This document shows, piece after piece, positions 24,498 through 33,926 of a stretch of DNA of 64,000 bases (position 1 is the first letter of the stretch; every line of letters begins with the position of its first letter). The translations under genes were made by a program, and so were the position numbers. The notes below the pieces were generated by a model. That model saw only the letters and a program-made list of their open reading frames with translations. It was not told where the DNA came from and searched no databases. Location of the stretch: assembly GCF_021730395.1 (NCBI RefSeq), contig NC_069378.1, positions 44,281,001 to 44,345,000 of the forward strand. The letters run 5' to 3'. The DNA is from Mercenaria mercenaria (lineage: Eukaryota; Mollusca; Bivalvia; Venerida; Veneridae).

Positions 24498-24845
24498 AAT
24501 ATAGTGTATATTTTTCTTGTATAAATCTCAAACTAGATCTATTAAAAACACGAAACCGGATAATTTTCGTGTATAAATCTCAAATTAGATCTACTAAATA
24601 CACGAGAATAGTGTATATCTCTCGTGTATAAATCTCAAACTAGATCTACTAAATACACGAAAAATAATGTATATTTTACGTGTATAAATCTCAAACTAGA
24701 TGTACTAAATACACCGAAAATAGTGTATATTTTACGTGTATAAATCTCAAACTAGATCTACTAAATACACGAAAAATGGTGTATATTTTACGTGTATAAA
24801 AATCAAACAACATCTAAATACACGAAGAGTGTAATTTTCATGTAG
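24498..24845 (+). repeat. Minisatellite, ~60-bp hairpin units
   Basis: Five to six units of about 60 bp repeat GTGTATAAATCTCAAACTAG, then ATCTACTAAATACACGAAAA. Within each unit CGTGTA and TACACG can pair, so every unit can form a small hairpin. Units differ at a few positions. No spacers of unique sequence, so not a CRISPR. Confidence 0.8.
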
Positions 24846-24857
24846 AAAATCTGTAAA

Positions 24858-25760
24858 CAAGAGCTGTCCGTAAGACAGCGCGCTCGACTTTTCTCAGTGC
24901 TTGACTCTGAATTAGAGCTTTGCCAGTAAAAAAAATCCAAGTTAAAAAGGGACATAACGCTGTCAAAATTATAATCAGAGCTATGGGAATTGTGTCTCCC
25001 GGTGTAGACTTTGACAGTTAATAACTATTTAGAGTTTCAAGCCAAAAGCTTTAAAAGTAACAGAAATATTTGACTTTTAACAAAAAATTCTAAGTTAAAA
25101 AGAGGCATAATTCTGTCAAAATTCAAATCAGAGTTATGAGGATTGTTTTTCCTGGTGTAGATTGTGATGGTAAATAAGTGTTTTAAGTTTCAAGTCAAAA
25201 GCTTTGATAGTAACAAAGATATTTGACTTTATCGAAATCTTTAACCAAAAATACTAAGTTGAAAAGGGGCATATATAAATATATATCAAATAATTTTGAG
25301 TTTCAAGTAAAAAGCTTTAATAGTAACAGAGATATTTGACTTTATCAAATTAAAAAAAATAATCTAAGTTAAAAAGGGGCATAATTCTGTCAAAATTCAA
25401 ATCAGAGTTATGGGGATTGTTTCTCCTGGTGTAGACTTTAATGGTTAATAACTATTTAAAGTTTCAACTCAAAAGTTTTGATAGTAAGAGATATTTGACT
25501 TCATCAAAAACTTTAACCAAAATTTCTAAGTTAAAAAGGGGCATAATTCTGTCAAAATTCAAAGCAGAGTTATGGGGATTGTTTCTCCTGGTGTAGACTT
25601 TGATAGTAAATAAATATTTTAAGTTTCAAGTCAATAGCTTTGGTAGTAAAGAGATATTTGACTTTATCAAAAACTTTAACCAACGGCGACGCCGACGCCG
25701 ACGCCGACGCCGGGGCGAGCGCAATAGCTCTACTTTTTCTTCGAAAAGTCGAGCTAAAAA
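24858..25760 (+). repeat. Composite repeat ending in GACGCC run
   Basis: Starts CAAGAGCTGTCCGTAAGACA and ends with four to five GCCGAC units followed by GAAAAGTCGAGCT. Inside are about five irregular units sharing AAGTTAAAAAGGGGCATAAT, TCAAAATTCAAATCAGAG and GATATTTGACTTTATCAAA. GCTCGACTTTTC near the left end pairs with GAAAAGTCGAGC at the right end, giving inverted termini. A 68-codon Arg-rich frame across the GACGCC run is an artefact. Confidence 0.7.
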
Positions 25761-25850
25761 TGTATGCAATAAATACTGGTGGACCTTCCCTTCTGCAACT
25801 GTATGAAACATTACAAATTTATTGTTTAACAGGATTTAATAGTGTTCAAA

Positions 25851-26509
25851 TTAGCATCTTGTAAACAAAGCAGCACCGGTTCCACATGAAGAGGTGAGAG
25901 CGTTGGTTAAAACGAGATCAAGCTCGTTGCGTTTTTGTTTTATAGTAAAACCGACTAATTTTATTTTTATGCCATCTATTATATTTCCAGCTGTTGACGG
26001 AGGAAGAAAATGTGAGGTGCTACATCCGGGCATTGTTTTTGTCACGACTGTGCACTTGGATAGAACCACCGACCTATTACAAGACATTCTAGATAGCTTC
26101 CTCACGTGACGATCCGAGCTGAGATTAAACCCACAGAGGTGCAGGGCTAGAACCAGCTGAGGAACATGAACCACCATACATCTGTGCAAAGATTCACGAA
26201 GTCCTCGTTTAATTGCTTCTAACTCAAAACATTGATCTGTCAGTGAACAAAAACAGCCAATTTTGGAACAGAAAATAAATGTCGGACACTTACTACTTGC
26301 TGAACTGCTCTGATAGATTCCATCTCTAAGAAGGATCGTGTAAGTGTCTTCTTGCGATTACAGTGTATATCAACACGAACTATGTCTTTGGTAACAAACG
26401 TTACGGTAGTGACTGGCACCGAACTGACTGATTTCAGGGTAAAGTTTTTATAATTGGCTACGTGCACGGGAAGTTTGAGTGAACTGTTTTTCAAACTGAT
26501 AAAGACCAT
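25851..26509 (-). CDS. Unrecognised minus-strand ORF pair
   Basis: Two minus-strand frames, 89 codons (from 26,509) and 112 codons (from 26,189), lie end to end in different frames. Composition is protein-like (SLKLPVHVANYKNFTL; VPQLVLALHLCGFNLSSD), with few low-complexity runs and no competing long frame over the first. I recognise no family. A GTAAGT at about 26,290 and a CACTGACAG at about 26,241 could be splice signals, but the implied intron would be only about 50 bp, so a frameshift in an old transposon-derived gene is as likely. Confidence 0.3.
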
Positions 26510-27190
26510 TTAAGAAGGCGACAATTCAATGAATGACACGTACGTTAAATTGTCGGGTTTTAATGTTAATACTGATTAAAACTCAAGAAAACGCTCGTGC
26601 GGATTATATTAAAGACGCTCGCTGCAGTTTCGTATTTTTTCCCAATTCCGGTAATGGGTATTACAAGATCATGTTATGTTAATGTATTGAAAAATGAAGT
26701 AAAAATACTAGGTCACCAGCACTTTTTCAATTTTGTTTGCCCCCAGATGTGATGTTATCTTTAACATTTTTCAAAATTTCCTTACTCCTAAAACATATTT
26801 CAGTAAAGTACAACAACCAATAAATTTGATATCTAAGGATTTTTATAACGGAAACAATATATCTACTGGAAACATGCTCAAAGGGATCAAAAGAAATTGA
26901 TTTTGTAAAAAAAGAATACTTGTCAATTTGTTCATCTGCTATTTTATCGATTTTCGCATAATAGAATTAAATCAAACTCTGCAAATGCATTTGGTTATGT
27001 CTACCTAATCTAAAGCAAACAAAAAATTGATATGTCACTTTATTAAATTTGGCTTATATCAGATTACATGGGGCGTGGCGGACATTTATAAAACGCAGGT
27101 TGGTACGAAATACGTAATCAGTTTTTATTTCAAGCCAAACTCTTGACAGCATCTGTATTTGTCCACAGCTTAAGGCAAAGGTAGTTAACA
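26510..27190. other. Intergenic, no gene seen
   Basis: No coding signal. The tail near 27,060-27,190 has no repeat structure that I can place. Confidence 0.45.
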
Positions 27191-27600
27191 AGAGGATTAA
27201 ATGACCCTAGGTCGCTCACCTGAGGAACATCTGGAATAAACTCACTTAAAATGCGACAGAAGAAACTGTTGTTTTTTTCTGTATTTCTACAGGAAGAAAT
27301 CATTTCCGCTGCTGCATCCTTTACCTTTAACGTATTGATCTTAAAAGCAATAGGGATTGTCTACTCCAATTAGCCAATCACTTCACTAAGTTTTAAGAGT
27401 GCAGGTTAAAGGCTTCTCGACAAATGCTACAGAAAATCTTTCAGTGTTTGAGCAAGTGACCTAGAGATATATCAAATTATCAAACGGCAGATTTCTGGAT
27501 CTATGCTGGTCGCAAACGCACTATGTTGGTTTTCTCATGGCACGGCTCAATTTATTATTCCCCTACCTGTTTTTCACTGGAATATACGTATTGTTTGCCA
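27191..27600. repeat. Dispersed repeat and half-palindrome
   Basis: AAGAGGATTAAATGACCCTAG and following bases look like a dispersed mollusc repeat (recall). From about 27,501 the right half of the palindromic MITE at 27,950 appears (GCTGGTCGCAAACGCACTAT, TGTTGGTTTTCTCATGGCAC) followed by the same 60-base flank as at 28,166. Confidence 0.55.
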
Positions 27601-27949
27601 TCTTAACAAGCGGATTTTAAAGTGTTTCTGATGTATTTTGATGTCATAGAATGACGTAGGTTTCCGCCATTCTCCGAACAAAACCTATAGTTCACGAATA
27701 CGGAAGTACAGTATGGGTACGATACGGGGATTAGAAACAACCAAATTGGCACTGTGTTGGGGTAAATAGCGACCCGTCCGAAAAGAGAACTACCGCGAGC
27801 GCCTTTAAAACATTTGTGTTACCTTTAAGACATGTACAGATAGTATATATAGCTAAACTGACACTTTGCGTGAAGTATTCAGTGGAACTTTTTTTTTCAA
27901 TTTTGTAGACCTGATATATAAGGTTTCAGAGAATATCAAAAACACAATT
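27601..27949. other. Spacer between duplicated blocks
   Basis: About 350 bases with no gene and no clear repeat. Confidence 0.4.
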
Positions 27950-28165
27950 GAGCAGCGTCATGGGAAAACCAACATAGTGCGTTTACGACCAGCATGGATC
28001 CAGACCAGCCTGTGCATCCGCGGAGTCTGGCCAGGATCCATGTTGTTCGCTTACAAAGCCTATTTCAATTAGATAAACCATTAGCGAACAGCATTGATCC
28101 TGACCAGACTGCGCGGATGGACCATGCTGGTCGCCCACTATGTTGGTTTTCTCATGGCACGGCTC
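27950..28165. mobile_element. Palindromic MITE, 216 bp
   Basis: Almost the whole element is an inverted repeat. GGGAAAACCAACATAGTGCG and CGACCAGCATGGATCCAGAC on the left are mirrored by ATGCTGGTCGCCCACTATG and TTGGTTTTCTCATGGC on the right. AATT flanks both ends and may be the target duplication. No coding capacity. From memory, close relatives are common in bivalve genomes. Confidence 0.75.
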
Positions 28166-28916
28166 AATTTATCATTCCCCTACCTGTTTTTTTCTCACTG
28201 GAATATACTTATTGTTTGCCACCATCTTTGAAACTTTGTTTGTAGACTGAGGACAATTTGGAAAACATGCACTTTACAAATCAATTGTTAAATAAATAAT
28301 TTTGGTACCTTGACAAAATATCAAGCAGATCGGACCCTACGATTTATTAAAAGGTTTAAGATATATTTTTAATGAAATAAGATGAAAAGGTTGTAGGCAA
28401 TGTAGAAAACGTGGTCGTTTTTAAGTACTACAGTTTGCTGTTCGTCTGTTTGTCTTTCTATAAAAATTGGGAGAAATATTTTGATAATAATATTAAGCAA
28501 ATATGAAGAAATTGCGATTTATTTTTGCGTCTCCACCTGTTTGTCCATCCGTCAGTTACAAATGTTGGATCACCAGATACCTTTAAAATATGTTTTGTTT
28601 TACGAAGTTTCCGCTTAAGCCGATGTAAGGGGGCACATTTCATTACCTCTCATGAACAGACTCGGTTAAACAGAGTCTGCTATCATTCTGCTTGATTGCA
28701 TTCTGTGCTTCCAAAATGATATTTTTATAAATTTTATTGTATATCAATACAGACATAATGAACGGGTTTTCGTCCGTCCATCCGTCTGTCAGTTTTACCA
28801 TCTATTACCTATGAACAGTGACTTTAAAGTTAAAAATATTGTTGTTTTTTAACAACAAGAACAACATTTACCTTTATTTAAGTCATCCGCAAAACATATT
28901 TATAACGCATACTACA
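28166..28916. other. Intergenic, no gene seen
   Basis: The first 60 bases repeat the flank at 27,546-27,602. The rest is AT-rich without coding signal. Confidence 0.5.
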
Positions 28917-29336
28917 GTATTCCGTTTGGACAGTCGTGACTTTTTATTGAATCCTAAACAGCGATGTACGATGGTACGTTGACGAAAACGAGATGGCGCG
29001 ATGGTATGATGATGAAACAACATTGGTACGATGGTAAAACCGCGAAGGCACGATGATGAAATCGCGACGGTGCCATGGTACGATGGTGAAATGTCGATGT
29101 AATATCGCGTTTTCATCATCGTACCATCGCGTTTTCACCATCGTATCATCGTACCATCGTATTTTTACCATCGTGTCATCGCATTTTCATCGTCGTACCA
29201 TCGCATTTTCACCATCGTACCATCGCGTTATCACCATCGTACCATCGCATTTTAACCATCGTACCATTGCCTTCCGGTAGTCATTGCACTATGTACCTTC
29301 TACATCCTAACAAGAATAAGCTGAGTTTGTATAATA
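28917..29336. repeat. Inverted satellite element, copy 1
   Basis: Left arm: several irregular copies of a CGATGGTACGATGATGAAA unit. Right arm: the same unit inverted (TTTTCACCATCGTACCATCG), repeated seven or more times to 29,275. The junction reads GAAATGTCGATGTAATATCG. The outer edges TTCCGTTTGGACA and TGTACCTTCTACATCCTAAC recur at copy 2. The unit itself is half-palindromic (ACCATCG/CGATGGT), so large hairpins are possible. Confidence 0.75.
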
Positions 29337-29512
29337 CCATGTGACTATTACACCCAGCTTTTTATTTACTTTCATGCATACATAAAAATACAAAGGACGT
29401 GGCCTTGAAGATTTTACAGTTTTAATGAACTGAGTACTGAACATTTTGTAAAACATTTTGCAAAACAGCAGAATCTAAATGGTAAATTTCTTCTCACAAA
29501 ATACATTGAGAT
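29337..29512. other. Spacer between inverted satellites
   Basis: AT-rich, no coding signal. Confidence 0.4.
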
Positions 29513-30050
29513 ACGGTGTTCCGTTTGGACAATCGTAACATTTTGTTGAATCCTAAACCGCGATATACAATGGTACGATGACAAAACGCGATGGTGCGAT
29601 GATAAAACAACGATAGTACGATGGTGAAAACGCGATAGCACGATGATGAAATGTCGATGTAATATCGCGTTTTCTTCATCGACCAATAGCGTTTTCACCA
29701 TCGTATCATCGTACCATCGCGTTTTCACCATCGTACTATTGCGCGTTCACCATCGTGCCATCGCGTTTTCATCATCGTACCGTCGCATTATCACCATCGT
29801 ACCATCACATTTTCACGATCGTACCATCGCATTTTCACCATCGTACTTACGCGTAATCACCATCGTACCATCGCGTTATCACCATCGTACCATCACATTT
29901 TTACCATCGTACCATCACCTTCCGGTGGTCATGAGCAGTGGTACAGTATATGTGTCAGTAAAATACAGGCTTGATAAAATCTCATTTTCACTTTGCACAA
30001 TGTACCTTCTACATCCTAACAAGAATAAGCTAAGTTTGAGTAATATGTAT
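29513..30050. repeat. Inverted satellite element, copy 2
   Basis: Same plan as copy 1: TTCCGTTTGGACA edge, short left arm, the same GAAATGTCGATGTAATATCG junction at about 29,647, then a longer right arm of about ten CATCGTACCATCG units to 29,925 and the TGTACCTTCTACATCCTAAC edge. The arms differ in unit number from copy 1, as expected of satellites that gain and lose units. Confidence 0.75.
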
Positions 30051-30841
30051 AATATTTAAGACGTTTAGGGACAATATATCAATTTATAGGTATTTATGCT
30101 AGAATAGCGTTAGCGCATGTTCATTTGGTGTTAAAACATCCTTAGAATCCCGATTGGGCTCGGGCACCAACCAATCCCTCGCGATTTTGCAGATGTCATA
30201 TTAGCTTCATATCAAGTTAGCACAAATCAAGTGAAAATATTTTGATATATCTTCTTAATTCTGTATATAATATACTGCTTTCGGATTACAGCAAGACACT
30301 ATTTCGATTTCAGACAGATAGTTCACAATTTTCCCAGGGCAGTAATTGACATGTAGTGTAGTAATTATGCATGCTTTTCATCATGCCTTGGGGTAAAAAA
30401 TGCATTGTTTGCGTGAGATACTGATGTTTACATAAATTCTTAGCGGAGCTGTCTTCATTTTTTACCAAAATACTTTACCCAGGATCACTTTTATTAGTCT
30501 AACCTCTTTTTCGGAAAATGATATTTTAATTTTTTTTTCAAACTGTGTACTTTATTACAGTATTGCAGGCAAATCATTTAGCATGTCCATGTCAATAGTC
30601 ACGTTTTGTTTCCTTGGCTGAAAACCCATCGTTGTTTGTGCTTTCAGTTGAAAATATTCAGCAAAACAGCGGGTTTGATCCTGGTCTATCTATCTAACGT
30701 AAGGTTTGTAGACTGCAAAGAAACTGTTTTCACTCCTCGGCCTGAAATAAAATCATCTTGTTCAAGCGCTTATACAAATACCAATGAAATATATATTGTA
30801 CTTATTAAATCATGAGTGAAAGATATTTTGATCTTACATGT
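30051..30841. other. Intergenic, no gene seen
   Basis: AT-rich; a 69-codon frame at 30,606 has no domain or splice context. Confidence 0.5.
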
Positions 30842-31090
30842 AAAACAAACAAATATTCTTTTTATTTCATGTTTTGACAAAATGTTATACTAGATTCTTA
30901 CCACTGAAAAATATGTTTGATATTTTTACTGCGATTATACAGTACATTTTTTATTCTAGTTTTCCGATAATCAACAGAAATCATGTATTAAGCACGTACA
31001 TTGTATATCTATATCTTTATTGAAATATATTTTGAAAAGACTTCTGGCTGTCTATTATGTCATATTCGTTCGCATTCAGGTGTTGGTAAA
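30842..31090. mobile_element. MITE-like element, copy 3, rearranged
   Basis: AAAACAAACAAATATTC with TTTTTATTTCATG, then CACTGAAAAATATG and ATATCTTTATTGAAATATAT with TTCGCATTCAGGTG, match blocks of the element at 24,087 but in a different order. No right terminus found. Confidence 0.4.
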
Positions 31091-32386
31091 ATTTAAAGAA
31101 AATTAATAATCAGGCAATATCTGTATATCATAATGTGCCGAACAATTTTCCAGGGAAAATGTGTCTGTTATTTCAAGATCTTAAACACGGAAACAAACTC
31201 TGTTTTGCATAATATTTATGCTCTCGAGAATGCGATTCCACATTTTGTCTGTTCTATGTGTATATTTCGTCATAAAAAGTACTTATTTTGACATTTTGAA
31301 CATGTTGAAATTATATCTATATTATTTACGTAGAATTTATTCGTCTTAATTTGCAATTAAAAACCCAACATACTTACTGCAGTAGACAATTTGTAACTTG
31401 ACTTGTATATAATGTACATGATATATTGATGATAATACAAAAGCGTCTTTTTATAGCCTTTTCATTGCATTAACGATTTGATCTTCGTTCTCGGCTATGT
31501 CGTTATCTTTAATGGTAATTGTTGTTTGAAGCAAATGAATATTTGAATTTATTCAGTTTAAAACCCCTTCTTATAATGTCAATTATTAGCAGGTAAACAA
31601 ACCTTTTAAAAGTGCCTGAAATGCCAAGCAACGGACTCGCGTAATAAAGTGTACTGATCAATCTAAGTAAAATTATGCAAAATATAATGTTTTTCATTTG
31701 CAACGATTTCTAAAGACTAATGTGCTAAAAGTAGGCTGTATATATGACTATTGCATACTGTTGTTTTCCGATGTTAAGAAAAAAGTATCTGTTATCATTG
31801 AACATGTTGAATACAATTTTTGTTTGAAAGATATGTACCATTTACTGCTTTTAATTGAAGGCAGCTTCAACGCATGCAGTATAATATGCAAGTAGAAGAG
31901 TAACCAGGAACGAATTTAGATGTGATGGCCCTGAACGTAGATGGCGCGAACTAAGGATAAGTCGGACAAATGTTTGTCGGTCCCGTCGAATCAGAGCAAC
32001 TGAAGTTTGACAGCCTTTAACACTGTTTACAATAATGATTTGTATCATTCTATTGAACACGTAATAAGATTATCAGTTTATTTGCGAAAACCAGAGATTT
32101 AAAAGCAATTTTACACTTACACAGAACTTAACTGAGCATTATAATACGTGATGTATGAGGGTTATCCATTAAATAATTGAATGTCAACCTTTTTCGTGCA
32201 ATTTTGTATAAATGGTACCGTAATTACCAGAAACATGCTCGCTGGCAACTGTATTTTGTTTAAATAAATATAAATGACACCATACAGTGCAGAGATTAAC
32301 AAATAATGGTTATCGTTGTAAAGCGCTAGTGCAACACGCCTAATATCCCCTATGACTTGAATTCCTCTCCATAGTTTGTGTTATTC
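31091..32386. other. Intergenic, possible distant exon
   Basis: Mostly AT-rich without signal. On the minus strand, AAACTTCAG at about 32,000-32,008 followed by about 48 open codons to a stop near 31,857 could be a terminal exon of the sushi gene: its phase fits. This is weak and is not called as a gene. Confidence 0.3.
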
Positions 32387-32830
32387 GTCATCATCATCAT
32401 CGTCATCATCATCTTCAATAATTGCCTCTCTCTACAAGAGTATACTCGCAATCTGGTTAAAACTTTTTACACACGCGCAGCAGACAGGGCTGACTTTGGC
32501 CCGGAGTAAAAGTGTCTCTATGTACAACTGGACTGGCTTGGTCCGTGCAACAACTTGAGTCAGTAAGTTCCAAAGAATGACTGTAGCGGGATAGAAACTT
32601 TGCTGGTAGGTTGATGTGCAAGCTCGGATTTGGCAAAGACGTTGGTTGTGCCCTATTGTTGACCGGGCAGGAACAACTGGTGGGTCAAGCGTGATGTCCA
32701 CTAAGTTGTGCAAGATTTTGAAGAACAGTGTGTCCCGTTTCATGTCTTGTAACATGCCGGTGACACTGCTAGTCCTAGCGTAGTTGTTGAACACAAATCT
32801 AGCAGCTCTTCGCTGAACCATTATTGAGCG
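32387..32830 (-). pseudogene. CR1/L2-like LINE 3' fragment
   Basis: The minus strand encodes the extreme C-terminus of a LINE reverse transcriptase (MVQRRAARFVFNNYARTSSV; GHNQRL; FYPATVILWNLL), a pattern shared by L2/CR1-like ORF2 ends. A short internal stretch seems to be missing around 32,720. Minus-strand GAT-type repeats at 32,387-32,416 would be its 3' tail. The family differs from the two full-length LINEs. Target duplication not found. Confidence 0.7.
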
Positions 32831-32954
32831 GTCTATAGTTTGTCTCTAAATTTTGTTAAAAAATCAGCTTGGATTGCCGGTTAATAAGCATATAATGCTT
32901 AATTAATTTAATCCTTAAACTGTTGATTGACGGAACCATTTTAGGAAATTGTAG

Positions 32955-33045
32955 CTGTATTTTGGCACTATAATTTTGCTGTAATTATACAGTTGGTTCA
33001 TGAGCATTGTAATATAATTACTTAGTGCCAAAATACTAGATTATT
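32955..33045. repeat. Small inverted repeat
   Basis: GTATTTTGGCACTA on the left and TAGTGCCAAAATAC on the right are exact inverted copies about 65 bases apart, with further partial pairing inside. A small MITE or hairpin about 95 bases from the sushi exon, in its downstream intron. Confidence 0.55.
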
Positions 33046-33137
33046 TGCCTTACCTCACAATCCGACCTCATTGAAACTATATAGTATCTTTGACTCATAT
33101 ATTCTATTACAAAAATATAATATTTATTTATACTCAC

Positions 33138-33317
33138 TGATACACTTGGACTCTGGTGATGTCCACAAGGGGCCCCCTTTGCCTCGAACACAGCTAATTT
33201 CTATAGGTCCAGTGGCTATGTGTGTATCCAAACACTTACATCTTCTTACACTTCCCAGCAAATTATCCCCAGAATGTTCCAGAATTGCGTAAGGTATGTT
33301 TGGGGGAGGACTGCAGG
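33138..33317 (-). CDS. Sushi (CCP) domain exon
   Basis: Minus-strand exon of 180 bases between an acceptor (TTTGTCCGCAG) and a donor (GTGAGTAT). It is phase 1 at both ends, the usual layout of sushi exons. It encodes about 60 residues from ACSPPPNIPYAI to SPESKCI. The sushi framework cysteines are visible (CSPPP; RCKC; EISC; SKC), with the Trp of the family in LWTSPESKC. Sushi modules are extracellular protein- or glycan-binding folds, found in complement-type, adhesion and lectin-linked proteins. One Cys is extra. The upstream exon at 33,843 joins in frame, giving Tyr-Ala-Cys at the junction. The rest of the gene was not identified, so full function is unknown. Confidence 0.85.
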
Positions 33318-33842
33318 CTGCGGACAAATAAAAACAACAACATACTGTTAAAAGTGACCTTTGCAGTTTATAAGTCACGGCTTTCTAAAACATACTCAAA
33401 TTGGAAAGAAAGGGACTACTTTCTGGAAACTGACTAATCATATATGCAGAGGTGAGTCAAAATTGTTCCGATCCAAGAGTGTTTTTTTCAACTCTGATGG
33501 ATATGAAAGCAGCTTAACATAGCCATGCCGATAAGTGCACATGCATTTTGTCTTAGTATTTGAAATCCCGAAAATAAGTCACGGCTTATTGTAAATTTTC
33601 GTAAGTATTTTGTGCCTTATTATCGAGACGGGCTTATTTTTGCACGTAGCTGTACGCATACTTCCGATACTCCGTGGATCTTGGTTAAATTTGCCATTCT
33701 TAAGGGATGGAAGTAGCGGCACGCTGAAACTATCGTGAAATGACTACGATATCAAATAACGATAAGCTAGCTGAAATAAACATCCGAACGAAGTAACATT
33801 GAACCGGTTAGACGTGATACTCCGGGTAGACGTTATACTTAC
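33318..33842 (-). other. Intron of the sushi gene
   Basis: 525 bases between two compatible exons. It starts GTAAGTATAA and ends TTTGTCCGCAG on the minus strand. No other feature seen in it. Confidence 0.7.
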
Positions 33843-33926
33843 CGTAGACGACATTCAGTTTGGAGAGCGACCTCTTAACAAACGTCTTCAACTTAAGAAC
33901 TTGCTTGGGGTTGGAAGCAACTGCTT
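33843..33926 (-). CDS. Exon upstream of the sushi exon
   Basis: Minus-strand exon of 84 bases between acceptor CATTTTACAG and donor GTAAGTATAA, phase 1 at both ends. It is open in the one frame that joins the sushi exon and encodes AVASNPKQVLKLKTF and then VKRSLSKLNVVY, a basic, helix-prone linker. Both splice sites are strong, and the phase match with the next exon supports it. No domain recognised. Confidence 0.75.

Noticed and set aside
24498-24845. CRISPR-like array
   Set aside because: Units are contiguous and vary by point changes, with no unique spacers, and the context is eukaryotic.
25600-25864. Arg-rich and Ala/Asp-rich frames on both strands
   Set aside because: Produced by the GACGCC simple repeat at the end of the composite element.
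29053-30059. Frames of 61-138 codons rich in His, Arg and Ser
   Set aside because: They are translations of the CATCGTACCATCG satellite units and occur on both strands.
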